Source of the DNA: Chitinophaga sp. GbtcB8
GTDB taxonomy: Bacteria; Bacteroidota; Bacteroidia; Chitinophagales; Chitinophagaceae
Assembly (NCBI RefSeq): GCF_019091455.1
Contig: NZ_JAGXJN010000002.1
Coordinates: 124,001 to 188,000 of the forward strand
Reading direction: 5' to 3'
DNA length: 64,000 nt
Below the pieces are notes generated by a model. The model was not told the origin of the DNA. It saw only the letters and a list, made by a program, of their open reading frames with translations, and did no database searches. Made by a program: the position numbers and the translations under genes. Of the stretch, positions 17,624 through 26,848 are shown piece by piece; positions within the stretch are counted from its first letter, which is position 1; every line of letters starts with the position of its first letter.

Positions 17624-18787
17624 ATGAAAGCATTAGTATTCCACAAGCCCAAGGATGTAAGTGTTGATACGGTTGATGATCCTGTGATACAGGCACCTAC
17701 CGATGCTATTATCCGCGTAACCTCCACGGCTATCTGTGGTTCAGACCTCCATATCTATAATGGTATGATACCCCAACCGCATGATATGGTGCTGGGGCAT
17801 GAATTTATGGGCGTGGTAGAGGAGGTAGGCTCCGGTGTTACCAGGCTAAAACGCGGGGACCGCATTATTGTGCCTTTTCCAATTGCCTGCGGGCATTGCC
17901 ACTTTTGTGATATGGAGCTGCCTACCCATTGTGAAAACTCCAATCCATCTATGTACGGGCCTTCCGGGGAGATCGTTAAAATGAAGGGCGCCGGCGCTGC
18001 CTTATATGGCTACACGGATATTTACGGCGCTATTAACGGGGGGCAGGCGGAATATGCAAGGGTATTGTATGCTGATCACAATCCGCGGATTGTGCCGGAG
18101 GGCATTCCGGATGAGAAAATACTTTTCCTTACGGATATTTTCTCTACCGGCTGGGCTGCCTGTGAATGGGCGGAGGTAACGAACGGAGATGTGGTGGTGG
18201 TGTTTGGATGCGGCCCGGTAGGTATTATGGCGCAAAAGGCAGCCTGGCTGCATGGCGCTAAAAAAGTGATAGGGGTAGACCGTTTGCCTTACCGTTTGGA
18301 TAAAGCAAGGAACACCGCACAATCAGAGGTGCTTAATTACACAGAGGTGGATATTGCGGAGGCAGTGCGGGAAATGACCGGTGGTTATGGTGCAGATGTG
18401 TGCATAGATGCGGTAGGCATGGAAGCGCATAGAAGCGTGCTTGAAAAAGCCGTGAATGTGCTGCAAATGGAGAAAGGCAGCATCAATGCATTAAAGCAAT
18501 GTTTTGATACCGTACGCAGAGGCGGGCGCGTATCAGTAGTAGGGGTGTATGGATCGCCATACGATAACTTTCCTTTATACCAGTGGTTTGAAAAAAGCAT
18601 TCGCCTGATGGGCGGGCAGGCCTGGGTGCAGCGCTGGCTGGACCAGCTTATTGACCTGGTGGTGCAGGAAAAGGTAACCCTGGACGATATCATTACACAT
18701 ACTGTTCCCTTAACGGAGGCTGCGAACATGTATGATATTTTCAATAAAAAGGAAGATGGCTGTGTAAAGGTGGTGCTAAAGCCATGA
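17624..18787 (+). CDS. Zinc-dependent alcohol dehydrogenase (formaldehyde-dehydrogenase-like MDR)
   Basis: The 387-residue protein is a medium-chain dehydrogenase. C-G-S-D (about 38-41) and G-H-E (about 60-62) carry the catalytic zinc ligands. The four structural cysteines are in C-G-H-C-H-F-C followed by C seven residues later (about 90-104). The Rossmann loop is V-V-F-G-C-G-P-V-G. Length and the tail resemble the glutathione-independent formaldehyde dehydrogenase / threonine dehydrogenase-like subgroup, so it oxidises an alcohol or aldehyde using NAD(P). I chose the ATG at 17624 because M-K-A-L-V-F is the usual family N-terminus; an ATG at 17594 would add ten residues. It converges with the MFS gene, six bases apart. 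Confidence 0.9.
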   Translation: MKALVFHKPKDVSVDTVDDPVIQAPTDAIIRVTSTAICGSDLHIYNGMIPQPHDMVLGHEFMGVVEEVGSGVTRLKRGDRIIVPFPIACGHCHFCDMELPTHCENSNPSMYGPSGEIVKMKGAGAALYGYTDIYGAINGGQAEYARVLYADHNPRIVPEGIPDEKILFLTDIFSTGWAACEWAEVTNGDVVVVFGCGPVGIMAQKAAWLHGAKKVIGVDRLPYRLDKARNTAQSEVLNYTEVDIAEAVREMTGGYGADVCIDAVGMEAHRSVLEKAVNVLQMEKGSINALKQCFDTVRRGGRVSVVGVYGSPYDNFPLYQWFEKSIRLMGGQAWVQRWLDQLIDLVVQEKVTLDDIITHTVPLTEAANMYDIFNKKEDGCVKVVLKP

Positions 18788-18793
18788 TGGGCA

Positions 18794-20236
18794 TCAGGCA
18801 CGCTTTTTACGCTCGCCGGGCTGCTTCCATTTGGCTGGTGTGTAAAGGATGCGGCGCAGCACCTGCCCGGAATGCACATCCTTTATACGGTAGCGGAAGC
18901 CTGCTATCATTCTCAGCGTAATAATGTTGCGGCTTACCTCACCGGTTTCCTTTACACTGCGCAGCATACGCATAGCCAGTATAGCAAACAAGGCGCTGAA
19001 CACAAAAAAGAAATTCCAGGTTTGCAGGTGCTGTAAAGGCCCTGTAAGCGTTTGCTGCCAGGACGTAAAGGAATCGGCCAGCAAGCCACCCAGCAGCGGC
19101 GCTGCTGCGGATGCAAATGCAATGATCATATTTTTGGCGGTAAGATATACCATGGCCTGCTCTTTAGCGGCCAGCTTAATTCCAATGTTATTCAGCGAAA
19201 GTGTGATGCCGGCATTAGATACGCCGGTGCCGATATTAATAAGGATCAGCAATGCTATTATACCTGTAAAGGAAGGGATCAGCGCAGTGAGCGCCCATGC
19301 CAGCAGGCAGCATATATAAACCGGCGCGCAGATGTATAATATATTCTTATTGCTATAGCGGTCAATATACCGCCCCCAGATGCTTACTGCACAAATGCTG
19401 CTAACCTGTGAAAGGATGCCCAGCGCAATAATGCCGGACAGGGGCAGGCGAAGCGACTGTATCATATATACATTAAAGAAGGGCGTAGCCAGGTTCAGCG
19501 CAAAGATCCAGCAGGCATTAAACAGCAGCATGTTGCGGAAATTAACATCCTGTAAAGGCTTGCGCAGCTGCCTGAAAACATTTTCATCTACCGCCTGCAG
19601 TGCAGGCTCCGGCACACGGGCAAGCGCCCATACGCCCAGCATACCGGCCAGGCCGGCCAGCAGGAACATAGCAGTGTAAGTGATAACCTCTGAACCCGGG
19701 TAATGGGATTTCAGGTAGTCAACGGCTAATGCAGATAAAAGGCTGAGCGTAACGTTTAACGTTTGGCAAAGCCGTGTACGGCGGGAAAAGTAAGTACCCA
19801 GTATGCGGTCGGGGATCAGGTCTTTCATCCAGGAGTTCCAGCTGGCGCCAACTATGGAGCTGAAAAAATAATGGAAGCACAAAAAGCTGATGAGCGCATA
19901 CAGGCTGGCGCCTCCGGAAAACAGCCGGGGCAGCAGGCCTATCATAATGAGCGGAAAGCGGGCCAGCACACCGCCCACTACGGCTATGGCGCGGCGGTTG
20001 CGATAGCGCTGCACCAGCCAGATGGCCAGCAGCTGAAAAATATTGGTGAAAGTAGGCAATGCTGCCAGCACCCCTATCTGGAAATTGGATGCGCCCAGCT
20101 GTAATGCCAGCGCGGTTAAGAAAGCGCCGCCTGTTAAAACGATCATTGTTTCTGCAGCCAGCCCGTCACGGATCACCAAATGCAGGCCCCGCTGTACCTG
20201 GGCCTCAGACAGATCTTCCGAAGGAATCAATTTCAT
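18794..20236 (-). CDS. MFS transporter
   Basis: The 480-residue protein shows about 12 hydrophobic segments between residues 30 and 430, with the basic loop R-Y-R-N-R-R after the second segment and a central hydrophilic break, as in the major facilitator superfamily. It has no signal peptide. The substrate is unknown. It is divergent from the carbamoyltransferase gene and at the edge of the glycan locus, so it could export a glycan precursor or small product, but this is only neighbourhood inference. The C-terminal tail ends in a very basic stretch (G-E-R-K-K-R-A). Confidence 0.85.
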   Translation of the reverse strand: MKLIPSEDLSEAQVQRGLHLVIRDGLAAETMIVLTGGAFLTALALQLGASNFQIGVLAALPTFTNIFQLLAIWLVQRYRNRRAIAVVGGVLARFPLIMIGLLPRLFSGGASLYALISFLCFHYFFSSIVGASWNSWMKDLIPDRILGTYFSRRTRLCQTLNVTLSLLSALAVDYLKSHYPGSEVITYTAMFLLAGLAGMLGVWALARVPEPALQAVDENVFRQLRKPLQDVNFRNMLLFNACWIFALNLATPFFNVYMIQSLRLPLSGIIALGILSQVSSICAVSIWGRYIDRYSNKNILYICAPVYICCLLAWALTALIPSFTGIIALLILINIGTGVSNAGITLSLNNIGIKLAAKEQAMVYLTAKNMIIAFASAAAPLLGGLLADSFTSWQQTLTGPLQHLQTWNFFFVFSALFAILAMRMLRSVKETGEVSRNIITLRMIAGFRYRIKDVHSGQVLRRILYTPAKWKQPGERKKRA

Positions 20237-20548
20237 AGGTTCACACGTTCTTCTTTATGGCATGTAATAACATGCTGGTACATAATGTTGTGGTATAAAA
20301 AAATAATGTTGTGGCGGTACTACTAAAATCGTTGCACAAAATTACCGGGTTTTATTACAAAAAAGAAGCGCTGTTACCCATAACTTTAGTTGTAGCTTCT
20401 CTGGAACCTGCTGCAGTAAAGGGTTTTGGCGAAATTGCATAAACGGAAAGGATGAAACCGGCATATACTCTGGAACAATTTGTGTTAGCCATTTACAACG
20501 GGCATTGTATACTGCTTTAACCTTTTAATTACTTCTTAAAATTATTAC
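20237..20548. other. Divergent promoter region between MFS and carbamoyltransferase genes
   Basis: This 312-base stretch has no gene. It contains a perfect inverted repeat at 20260-20275 and a 12-base direct repeat at 20282-20293 and 20303-20314, all near the MFS start, and an AT-rich zone before the carbamoyltransferase start. It presumably holds two promoters. Confidence 0.6.
20260..20314. promoter_or_regulatory. Candidate operator: inverted repeat plus direct repeats spaced by 21 bases
   Basis: GCATGT-AATA-ACATGC at 20260-20275 is a perfect inverted repeat. ATAATGTTGTGG occurs at 20282 and again at 20303, a 21-base period, which is two helical turns. The position just upstream of the MFS start fits a regulator site. 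No regulator gene is adjacent. Confidence 0.4.
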
Positions 20549-22267
20549 ATGTACACACTGGGCATTAATGCAGCGTTTCATGACTCCTCCGCGTGCCTTA
20601 TGAAAGATGGGCAGCTGCTGGCAGCCGCGGAAGACGAGCGGTTCACACATATCAAACATGGCAAAAGACCCATCCCTTTTTCTGCTTACGAGCTGCCATT
20701 TCACGCTATTGATTATTGCCTTAAAACAGCCGGCATACATCTTTCCGATGTAGATCATGTAGCTTATTCCTTTGATCCTTTTATACTGCTGGGAGAGCAG
20801 GTAAAAGATCAAAACAATATTAACCTGCCTTTAAAGCCGGCAGGGCAGCGGGTTGCGGAAAAGTGGATGTCGCCCTGGGATCCCTTATTCCTCTCGTCTA
20901 TTGTGAATGCGCCGGGGCAGCTGGTGGATGGTTACCCGCATCATTTGCAGCAACGTTTCAGCGGCGCTACCCTGCAGCCGGAGCAATGGCATTTTGTAGA
21001 ACATCACCTGGCGCATGCTGCCAGCGCTTTTTTGCCTTCTCCTTTCCGGGAAGCAGCGGTGCTAACGGTGGATGGCCGTGGCGAAAAAGCCACTACTACT
21101 TTTAATGTTGGTATTGAAAATAACCTGCAGCGTATTGCACAGGTGAACATGCCCCATTCCCTTGGGCTGTTGTATGAAGAGGTGACCAGCTACCTGGGTT
21201 TCCTGCGCTCTTCCGATGAATACAAGGTAATGGCGCTGGCCTCTTACGGGAAGCCCGTGTTTGTAAAGGATTTCCGGGAAATGATACATATGCATGAAAA
21301 CGGCAGCTACACGATTGATAACGAACGTTTGACTGAACGCTTTGGCCCCGTAAGAACACGGAATGCGGAGTTCACTGCGCATCATTTTAACATTGCACAC
21401 TCCTTGCAGGCCGTGCTGCAGGAATCTGTGCTGGACCTTGCCCAATCGTTACAGCGCAGCACTAACCAGGAGAACCTTTGCTTTGCGGGTGGTGTGGCGC
21501 TGAACTGTGTATTAAACGCTACTTTACGGGATGCCGGCATTTTCAAAAACATATGGGTACAGCCTGCTGCCGGTGATGCCGGTACTGCACTGGGCGCAGC
21601 CATGTGGATTGATGCGCAGGAACGTAAAGGCAGCAGCCGCTCTTTTGTGATGGAGCATGCTTACTGGGGGCCTGAGTATAAGGATGAAGAGATCAGGGCT
21701 TTCCTGGACTGGACAAAAACACCGTACCGCCAGCTGGATAATGTGGCGGAAGCCGCTGCAGCGCTGCTGGCGCAGGACAAGATCATAGGCTGGTACCAGG
21801 GCCGTATGGAGTTTGGCCCGCGTGCGCTGGGAAGCCGGTCCATACTGGCATCGCCCATACATGCAGATATGCAGGCAAGGCTGAACGAGGTAAAGGACCG
21901 GGAAGACTTTCGCCCGGTAGCGCCGGTGGTAATGGAAGAACATGCTGCGGAATGGTTTGAGCAGGCAGGTTATTCGCCCTTCATGTTATTTGTGCACAAG
22001 GTAAAAGAGGACAAACGCAGTAAAATTCCGGCTGTAACCCATGTGGATGGCACTGCGCGCATACAAACCATTAACCGGCAGCAGCACCCGCGCTATTATG
22101 ACCTGCTGAGCGCTTTTGAAAAAAAGACCGGTGTGCCGGTGCTGATCAACACTTCTTTTAATACGTTGGGAAAACCTATTGTATGTACGCCGCGGGATGC
22201 GCTGGAATGTTTCTGGTCATCGCCTTTTGATGCGCTGGTGATGGGTTCCTTCTTAATTGAAAAATAA
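20549..22267 (+). CDS. NodU/CmcH-family O-carbamoyltransferase
   Basis: The 572-residue protein has both domains of the family. The N-terminal Kae1-like domain has H-D-S-S-A near residue 11, the metal site H-H-L-A-H-A (about 152-157), and V-D-G-R-G-E (174-179). The C-terminal carbamoyltransferase domain has G-R-M-E-F-G-P-R-A-L-G-S-R-S and later N-T-S-F-N-T-L-G-K-P. Enzymes of this type (NodU, TobZ, CmcH) use carbamoyl phosphate and ATP to place a carbamoyl group on a sugar or other hydroxyl. Its place as first gene of a three-gene run with GT2 and GT9 genes points to carbamoylation of a heptose- or hexose-containing glycan. Confidence 0.94.
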   Translation: MYTLGINAAFHDSSACLMKDGQLLAAAEDERFTHIKHGKRPIPFSAYELPFHAIDYCLKTAGIHLSDVDHVAYSFDPFILLGEQVKDQNNINLPLKPAGQRVAEKWMSPWDPLFLSSIVNAPGQLVDGYPHHLQQRFSGATLQPEQWHFVEHHLAHAASAFLPSPFREAAVLTVDGRGEKATTTFNVGIENNLQRIAQVNMPHSLGLLYEEVTSYLGFLRSSDEYKVMALASYGKPVFVKDFREMIHMHENGSYTIDNERLTERFGPVRTRNAEFTAHHFNIAHSLQAVLQESVLDLAQSLQRSTNQENLCFAGGVALNCVLNATLRDAGIFKNIWVQPAAGDAGTALGAAMWIDAQERKGSSRSFVMEHAYWGPEYKDEEIRAFLDWTKTPYRQLDNVAEAAAALLAQDKIIGWYQGRMEFGPRALGSRSILASPIHADMQARLNEVKDREDFRPVAPVVMEEHAAEWFEQAGYSPFMLFVHKVKEDKRSKIPAVTHVDGTARIQTINRQQHPRYYDLLSAFEKKTGVPVLINTSFNTLGKPIVCTPRDALECFWSSPFDALVMGSFLIEK

Positions 22268-22287
22268 ATTATGAACTGAAAAGTAAT

Positions 22288-23259
22288 ATGGAAAAAAAGA
22301 TCTCAGTAGTGATCCCTACTTACCGGCGCCCGCAGCTGCTGATGGAATGCATAACAGCGCTGGCCCGGCAGCATTTTAAGCGGGATGATTTTGAAGTGAT
22401 CATAGTGAGTGACGGGCCGGATAACGTTACCAAAAAAATGGTGGTGTCCTGGAAACATACGGGGCTGCTGGATATACGCTACATTCCGCTGCCCGTAAAA
22501 AAAGGGCCTGCGGCTGCGCGTAACGCCGGCTGGAAAGCTGCACTGGGTTGTGTTATAGCCTTTACAGACGATGATACGATGCCTGATAAAGGATGGTTAT
22601 GTAACATCTGGGAAAGCTACGCATCCCAGCCGTACCTTGCTTTTACCGGCCGTGTGATGGTGCCTGCACCGGAAAAACCTACCGACTATGAATGGAACAC
22701 TGCGCAGCTGGAAAAAGCGGAGTTCATTACTGCCAACTGTGCCTGCACGCGCCTGGCGCTGGAAAAGACCGGTGGTTTTGATGAACGTTTTGAAATTGCC
22801 TGGCGGGAAGACAGTGATCTTGAATTTAAGCTGCTGCAGCACAACATTCCTATTATACACCTGCAACATGCGCTGGTAGTGCATCCTGTAAGGAAAGCAG
22901 ATTGGGGGGTAAGCCTGAAGGAGCAACGCAAGAGCATGTTTAACGCTTTGTTATATAAAAAATACCCGCAGCTATACCGGCATAAGATACAGCAACAGCC
23001 GCCCTGGAATTACTATGTAATGGTGCTGGCGCTGGTAGCTGTAATAACAGGATTGCTGCTGCAGGCCACCTGGCTTAGTGTAACAGCTTTAGTAGTATGG
23101 ATGATCTTACTGACCGCTTTTATTAAAAAGCGCCTTACCTATACTACGCATGCATGGCCGCATGTAATGGAAATGGTGGTGACCTCTGTGCTCATTCCGT
23201 TCCTTTCCGTGTACTGGACCTTGTATGGCGCTTTCAGGTATAAGGTGCTGTTTCTTTAA
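22288..23259 (+). CDS. GT2 family glycosyltransferase with C-terminal membrane segments
   Basis: The 323-residue protein has a GT-A fold: V-V-I-P-T-Y-R-R-P at residues 6-14, the metal-binding D-D-D at about 94-96 (F-T-D-D-D-T), and E-D-S-D for the catalytic base region (about 176-179). Two hydrophobic segments at about 240-310 anchor the protein in the inner membrane. Family 2 enzymes use nucleotide sugars and invert the anomeric centre. It begins 20 bases after the carbamoyltransferase and ends 11 bases before the GT9 gene, so the three genes form an operon. Confidence 0.93.
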   Translation: MEKKISVVIPTYRRPQLLMECITALARQHFKRDDFEVIIVSDGPDNVTKKMVVSWKHTGLLDIRYIPLPVKKGPAAARNAGWKAALGCVIAFTDDDTMPDKGWLCNIWESYASQPYLAFTGRVMVPAPEKPTDYEWNTAQLEKAEFITANCACTRLALEKTGGFDERFEIAWREDSDLEFKLLQHNIPIIHLQHALVVHPVRKADWGVSLKEQRKSMFNALLYKKYPQLYRHKIQQQPPWNYYVMVLALVAVITGLLLQATWLSVTALVVWMILLTAFIKKRLTYTTHAWPHVMEMVVTSVLIPFLSVYWTLYGAFRYKVLFL

Positions 23260-23270
23260 ACTATGCCAAC

Positions 23271-24278
23271 ATGATGAAAAAGATTGCGGTTTTCCGCGCA
23301 TTGCAGCTGGGGGATATGCTTTGCGCTATACCCGCTATACGATCCCTGCGGATAGCACATCCCAAAGCACATATTACGCTATTGGGATTACCCTGGGCAA
23401 AAGATCTTGTGCAGCGGTTTAACCAATACTTTGATGCATTTATTCCTTTTCCCGGTTTTCCGGGGCTGCCGGAGCAGGAGGTGGATGTGCGCCAGCTGCC
23501 GGCATTTTTTACCGCTATGCAGCAGCAGGAATTTAGCCTGGTGCTGCAAATGCAGGGTAATGGCAGCATTGTAAACCCCATGGTAGCGCTGATGGGCGCC
23601 CGCCATACAGCCGGGTTCTGGCGAAAGGCAGATTACTGCCCGGACCCGGATCACTATCTTGAATACCCTGATACTGTACCGGAGGTGATACGGCACCTGA
23701 TGCTGATGGAACATTTAGGCATAAAACCGCAGGGCGAGCAGCTGGAGTTTCCGTTAACCCCGCAGGACCAGAAAGAGCTGCAAACAGCTCATCTGAAATT
23801 AAAGTATCCTTATGTTTGTGTGCATCCCGGATCAAGGGGCGCATGGCGGCAGTGGCCACCTGCCGCATTTGCGGTGGTGGCAGATAAGATAGCGGAAATG
23901 GGCTACCAGGTAGTGCTTACAGGCACGGCTGATGAGCACCCGTTAATGGCAGCAGTAGCAGATCAAATGCAAAACCCCAGCCTTAATACAGCCGGGAAAA
24001 CTAACCTGGGCGCAATGGGCGTGCTGTTAAAAGGGGCTGCCATGTTACTCTCTAATTGCACCGGTGTGGCGCATATGGCAGATGCCCTGCAAACACCCAG
24101 CGTGATCATTAGCATGGATGGGGAAGCCCTGCGCTGGGCCGCGCTGGATACGGAGCTGCACCGCACCATTGACTGGACAAAAGAACAGGATATAACCGCT
24201 GTTACAGCGGCGGCACAATCTTTATTAGCGGAGCGCCTGGGTAAGCTCCCCACCCAGCCGCTGGCCCGTTTCTTCTAA
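23271..24278 (+). CDS. GT9 family (heptosyltransferase-like) glycosyltransferase
   Basis: The 335-residue protein opens with the GT9 signature A-L-Q-L-G-D-M-L-C-A-I-P-A-I-R (about 10-24), where the Asp is the conserved catalytic residue. It has the donor-site motif V-H-P-G-S-R-G (about 183-189) and S-N-C-T-G-V-A-H-M-A-D (about 261-271). GT9 includes the heptosyltransferases of lipopolysaccharide core, which use ADP-heptose; the heptose synthesis genes nearby make that donor plausible here. The start is either of two adjacent ATG codons. Its last 54 bases overlap the 3' end of the opposing GT9 gene. Confidence 0.92.
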   Translation: MMKKIAVFRALQLGDMLCAIPAIRSLRIAHPKAHITLLGLPWAKDLVQRFNQYFDAFIPFPGFPGLPEQEVDVRQLPAFFTAMQQQEFSLVLQMQGNGSIVNPMVALMGARHTAGFWRKADYCPDPDHYLEYPDTVPEVIRHLMLMEHLGIKPQGEQLEFPLTPQDQKELQTAHLKLKYPYVCVHPGSRGAWRQWPPAAFAVVADKIAEMGYQVVLTGTADEHPLMAAVADQMQNPSLNTAGKTNLGAMGVLLKGAAMLLSNCTGVAHMADALQTPSVIISMDGEALRWAALDTELHRTIDWTKEQDITAVTAAAQSLLAERLGKLPTQPLARFF

Positions 24279-25364
24279 CACCTCCAAAACGGCCTGTACT
24301 ACATTTGCTACTGTAGCCGGTGGTAAATTTTCTTTTTCAAATCCGCGGTAAGCATACCGTATTATTTCATTGCTGCTTTGCAACGGGGCAGGAACATCAA
24401 AATACAATACCCTTCCCCGGGCCTGCCAGGGGGTATGCTGGGGATTTGTTTTTGCATACAGCACTACCACCGGCGTGCCGGTAGCTGCCGCAAAATGGGC
24501 TGCGCTGGTGTTTACAGACAGCAGCAGGGGGCTGTGTTTTATGAGGGTAATAAAAGCTGCAAGCTGCAGCCGGCCGGCCAGTGAAAAAGCACCGGGGCCT
24601 ATACCTTGCTGTATAACATTGATCAACGTTTGTTCTTCCTGCACACCGGTGAACACTAACTGGTACCCTGGCAGCTGCTGCTGCAACAGGCGCCCCAGCT
24701 GGATCCACTGTTCTGCAGGGTACTGTCGTTTAAGCTCGCTTACACCAGGATGCAGTAACAGCCAGGGTTGCTGCGGATCTGCACCGGCGCTTTCCAGCTG
24801 TTGGGTAATGGCCGGCCACAAACTCTCATCTGTTTGCAGGTACAATCTTTCATCGGTGATAACTGCGCCTGTTTCCCGCACCAGGTCCAGGTCGCGCTGC
24901 ACCTGGTGGCGTACAAATGTGTAAGGCTCTTTTTCCGGTACCCAGTGTGTAAGCAGGCCATAGGGGTTTTCCCGGCAATAGGCCAGCCGTAAAGGAATAC
25001 CGGCCAGGTAAGTGAGCATAATGGCGGGCATGGGATTTTGGCTATACACGGTAAATATTACCGCGGCATCAAAGTTCCCGCTGCGCAGCTGCTGCACCAG
25101 GTTGTTAAACGCCTCTGCATTAGCGGCAGTGGCTGTTTTTACCCAGGGCGCATCAAACAGCAGCACATCATCTATTTCAGGAAGGTTTTTTACCAATGGC
25201 TGCGCCATGGTGGAGGTTAGTAAGGTAAGATGGCAGCCCGGCGCCGCTTTTAGCGCGCGCATGGCGGGTGCGCTCATTAACAGGTCGCCCATATTATCCA
25301 GGCGCACACACAGGATGCGTTTACAATGTTGCCAGTCTGCAGCTGTTGCTTGTTGTACTATCAT
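24225..25364 (-). CDS. GT9 family (heptosyltransferase-like) glycosyltransferase
   Basis: A second GT9 enzyme of 379 residues. Near the N-terminus it has C-V-R-L-D-N-M-G-D-L-L-M-S-A-P-A (about 19-34), then L-H-P-G-V-S (about 204-209) and N-T-S-A-A-H-F-A-A-A-T-G-T-P (about 283-296). It is separated from the HldE gene by five bases on the same strand and is the last gene of the run starting with the GT4 at 30376. The tail overlaps the convergent GT9 gene by 54 bases. It shares only family motifs with the other GT9, so the two probably add heptose to different positions. Confidence 0.92.
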   Translation of the reverse strand: MIVQQATAADWQHCKRILCVRLDNMGDLLMSAPAMRALKAAPGCHLTLLTSTMAQPLVKNLPEIDDVLLFDAPWVKTATAANAEAFNNLVQQLRSGNFDAAVIFTVYSQNPMPAIMLTYLAGIPLRLAYCRENPYGLLTHWVPEKEPYTFVRHQVQRDLDLVRETGAVITDERLYLQTDESLWPAITQQLESAGADPQQPWLLLHPGVSELKRQYPAEQWIQLGRLLQQQLPGYQLVFTGVQEEQTLINVIQQGIGPGAFSLAGRLQLAAFITLIKHSPLLLSVNTSAAHFAAATGTPVVVLYAKTNPQHTPWQARGRVLYFDVPAPLQSSNEIIRYAYRGFEKENLPPATVANVVQAVLEVLEETGQRLGGELTQALR

Positions 25365-25369
25365 TCAAT

Positions 25370-26842
25370 TCACTTAGCCACCTTTAAGGCAGGCGGCATA
25401 TTTATGCGCCGTATAATGTGCGTGGTAGACTGGTCGGGCACTAAGGGAAGTAAAACTATTTCCCCTCCAAACTGCTCTACCACCGCAGCTTCCGGCAGGT
25501 TCTCCTTTGTATAATCTCCCCCTTTTGCAAAAACATGGGGCTGAATAATTTCTATGAGCGGGGCAGGCGTATCATTTTCCAGGCTGCCAAAAGGAATGAT
25601 ATGCTGTACGGCTTCCAGCCCGGCTAATACCTGCATACGATCATACAGCTGGTTCACCGGCCGTGCGCTGCCCTTTAAACGGCGAATGCTATCGTCATTG
25701 TTGATGCCTACCAGCAGCACATCGCCCAGCTCACGGGCGCGGTTCAGGTAACTTACATGGCCGCTGTGCAAAATATCAAAGCAGCCATTGGTGAACACTA
25801 CTTTTTTACCCTGCGCTTTATAGATGTTGCAGATATGGTGCAGCTGCTGAAGATCGGTTACATACTTTTCATTCACTGCAAAAAAAGCATCCAGCTCCTG
25901 CTGCAGGCAATGCGCGGTTTCCGGTTTGCTGATGGCTACTGCAGCTGCAGCGCCGGCAATTTCAGCGGCTGCCGGTATATTGGCGCCTGCCAGGTAAGCC
26001 AGCGTAAATGCGCTGATGTAGGTATCGCCTGCGCCGGAAACATTGGGGGAGGGCATCTGTTTTGCAAAAGCGCGGTACACGGGTTTATCGCCTTCAAATA
26101 TCAGCGCGCCGGCTTCATCCAGCGTTAAGGCGGTAATAGCGGCGCCTGTTCTTTCAAACAGGCTGCTGCCTTTGCTTTCCAGCTGCTGCGGCCTGTTGTA
26201 AGGCTGCTCTTCCAGCTGCAGCATGGTTATGGCTTCTTTATAGTTTGGCTTTACCAGTGTGGGACGCAGCGGCACAAAATATTCAAGCCGTTTGGAATCC
26301 ACTGCAATGCAAATGGGAAACGCCTGTTTTAATTGTACCAGCGCATTTACTACAGCCGGTGTTAGCAGCCCCTTGCAATAATCTGCAATTACCAATGCCT
26401 GGTGCTGGGGGTACTGCTCCTGCAGCAGCTGTATAAATGCAGTTTCCACTTCCGGTAAAATAGCATGCTCTGATCCTGCATCATAGCGGGTAAGCATTTG
26501 CGCGCCGGCCATGACCCTTGTTTTTACAATGGTGTTACGGCTGTTATGCTGTATGATCTTACAGCTTACGCCTGCATTTTCCAAGAGGGTGCAGGCACGG
26601 TCGCCTTCCGCATCGGCACCGGTTACGCTACAGTAAGTAACCTGAGCGCCCAGGTGGCTGAGGTTAGCGGCTGTATTGGCGCCGCCGCCTAATGTTATTG
26701 TAGTGGAGGTAACATTTACTACCGGCACCGGCGCTTCCGGTGAAAGCCGGGTGCTGGCGCCACGCAGGTACACATCCATCATCAGATCTCCGATGCACAG
26801 GATCTTTAAGCCGGCAAACTGCTCTGTAATATGGGTATACAT
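25370..26842 (-). CDS. hldE: Bifunctional heptose-7-phosphate kinase / heptose-1-phosphate adenylyltransferase
   Basis: The 490-residue protein is a full-length HldE (RfaE). The N-terminal PfkB-type kinase (about 1-320) has G-G-G-A-N-T-A-A-N (52-60) and the catalytic motif V-S-G-A-G-D-T (D273). The C-terminal nucleotidyltransferase (about 345-490) has F-T-N-G-C-F-D (350-356) and H-S-G-H (359-362). The kinase makes D-glycero-beta-D-manno-heptose 1,7-bisphosphate; after GmhB removes the 7-phosphate, the second domain forms ADP-D-glycero-beta-D-manno-heptose. It follows gmhB by six bases. Both activities appear intact. Confidence 0.96.
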   Translation of the reverse strand: MYTHITEQFAGLKILCIGDLMMDVYLRGASTRLSPEAPVPVVNVTSTTITLGGGANTAANLSHLGAQVTYCSVTGADAEGDRACTLLENAGVSCKIIQHNSRNTIVKTRVMAGAQMLTRYDAGSEHAILPEVETAFIQLLQEQYPQHQALVIADYCKGLLTPAVVNALVQLKQAFPICIAVDSKRLEYFVPLRPTLVKPNYKEAITMLQLEEQPYNRPQQLESKGSSLFERTGAAITALTLDEAGALIFEGDKPVYRAFAKQMPSPNVSGAGDTYISAFTLAYLAGANIPAAAEIAGAAAAVAISKPETAHCLQQELDAFFAVNEKYVTDLQQLHHICNIYKAQGKKVVFTNGCFDILHSGHVSYLNRARELGDVLLVGINNDDSIRRLKGSARPVNQLYDRMQVLAGLEAVQHIIPFGSLENDTPAPLIEIIQPHVFAKGGDYTKENLPEAAVVEQFGGEIVLLPLVPDQSTTHIIRRINMPPALKVAK

Positions 26843-26848
26843 ACCTTG

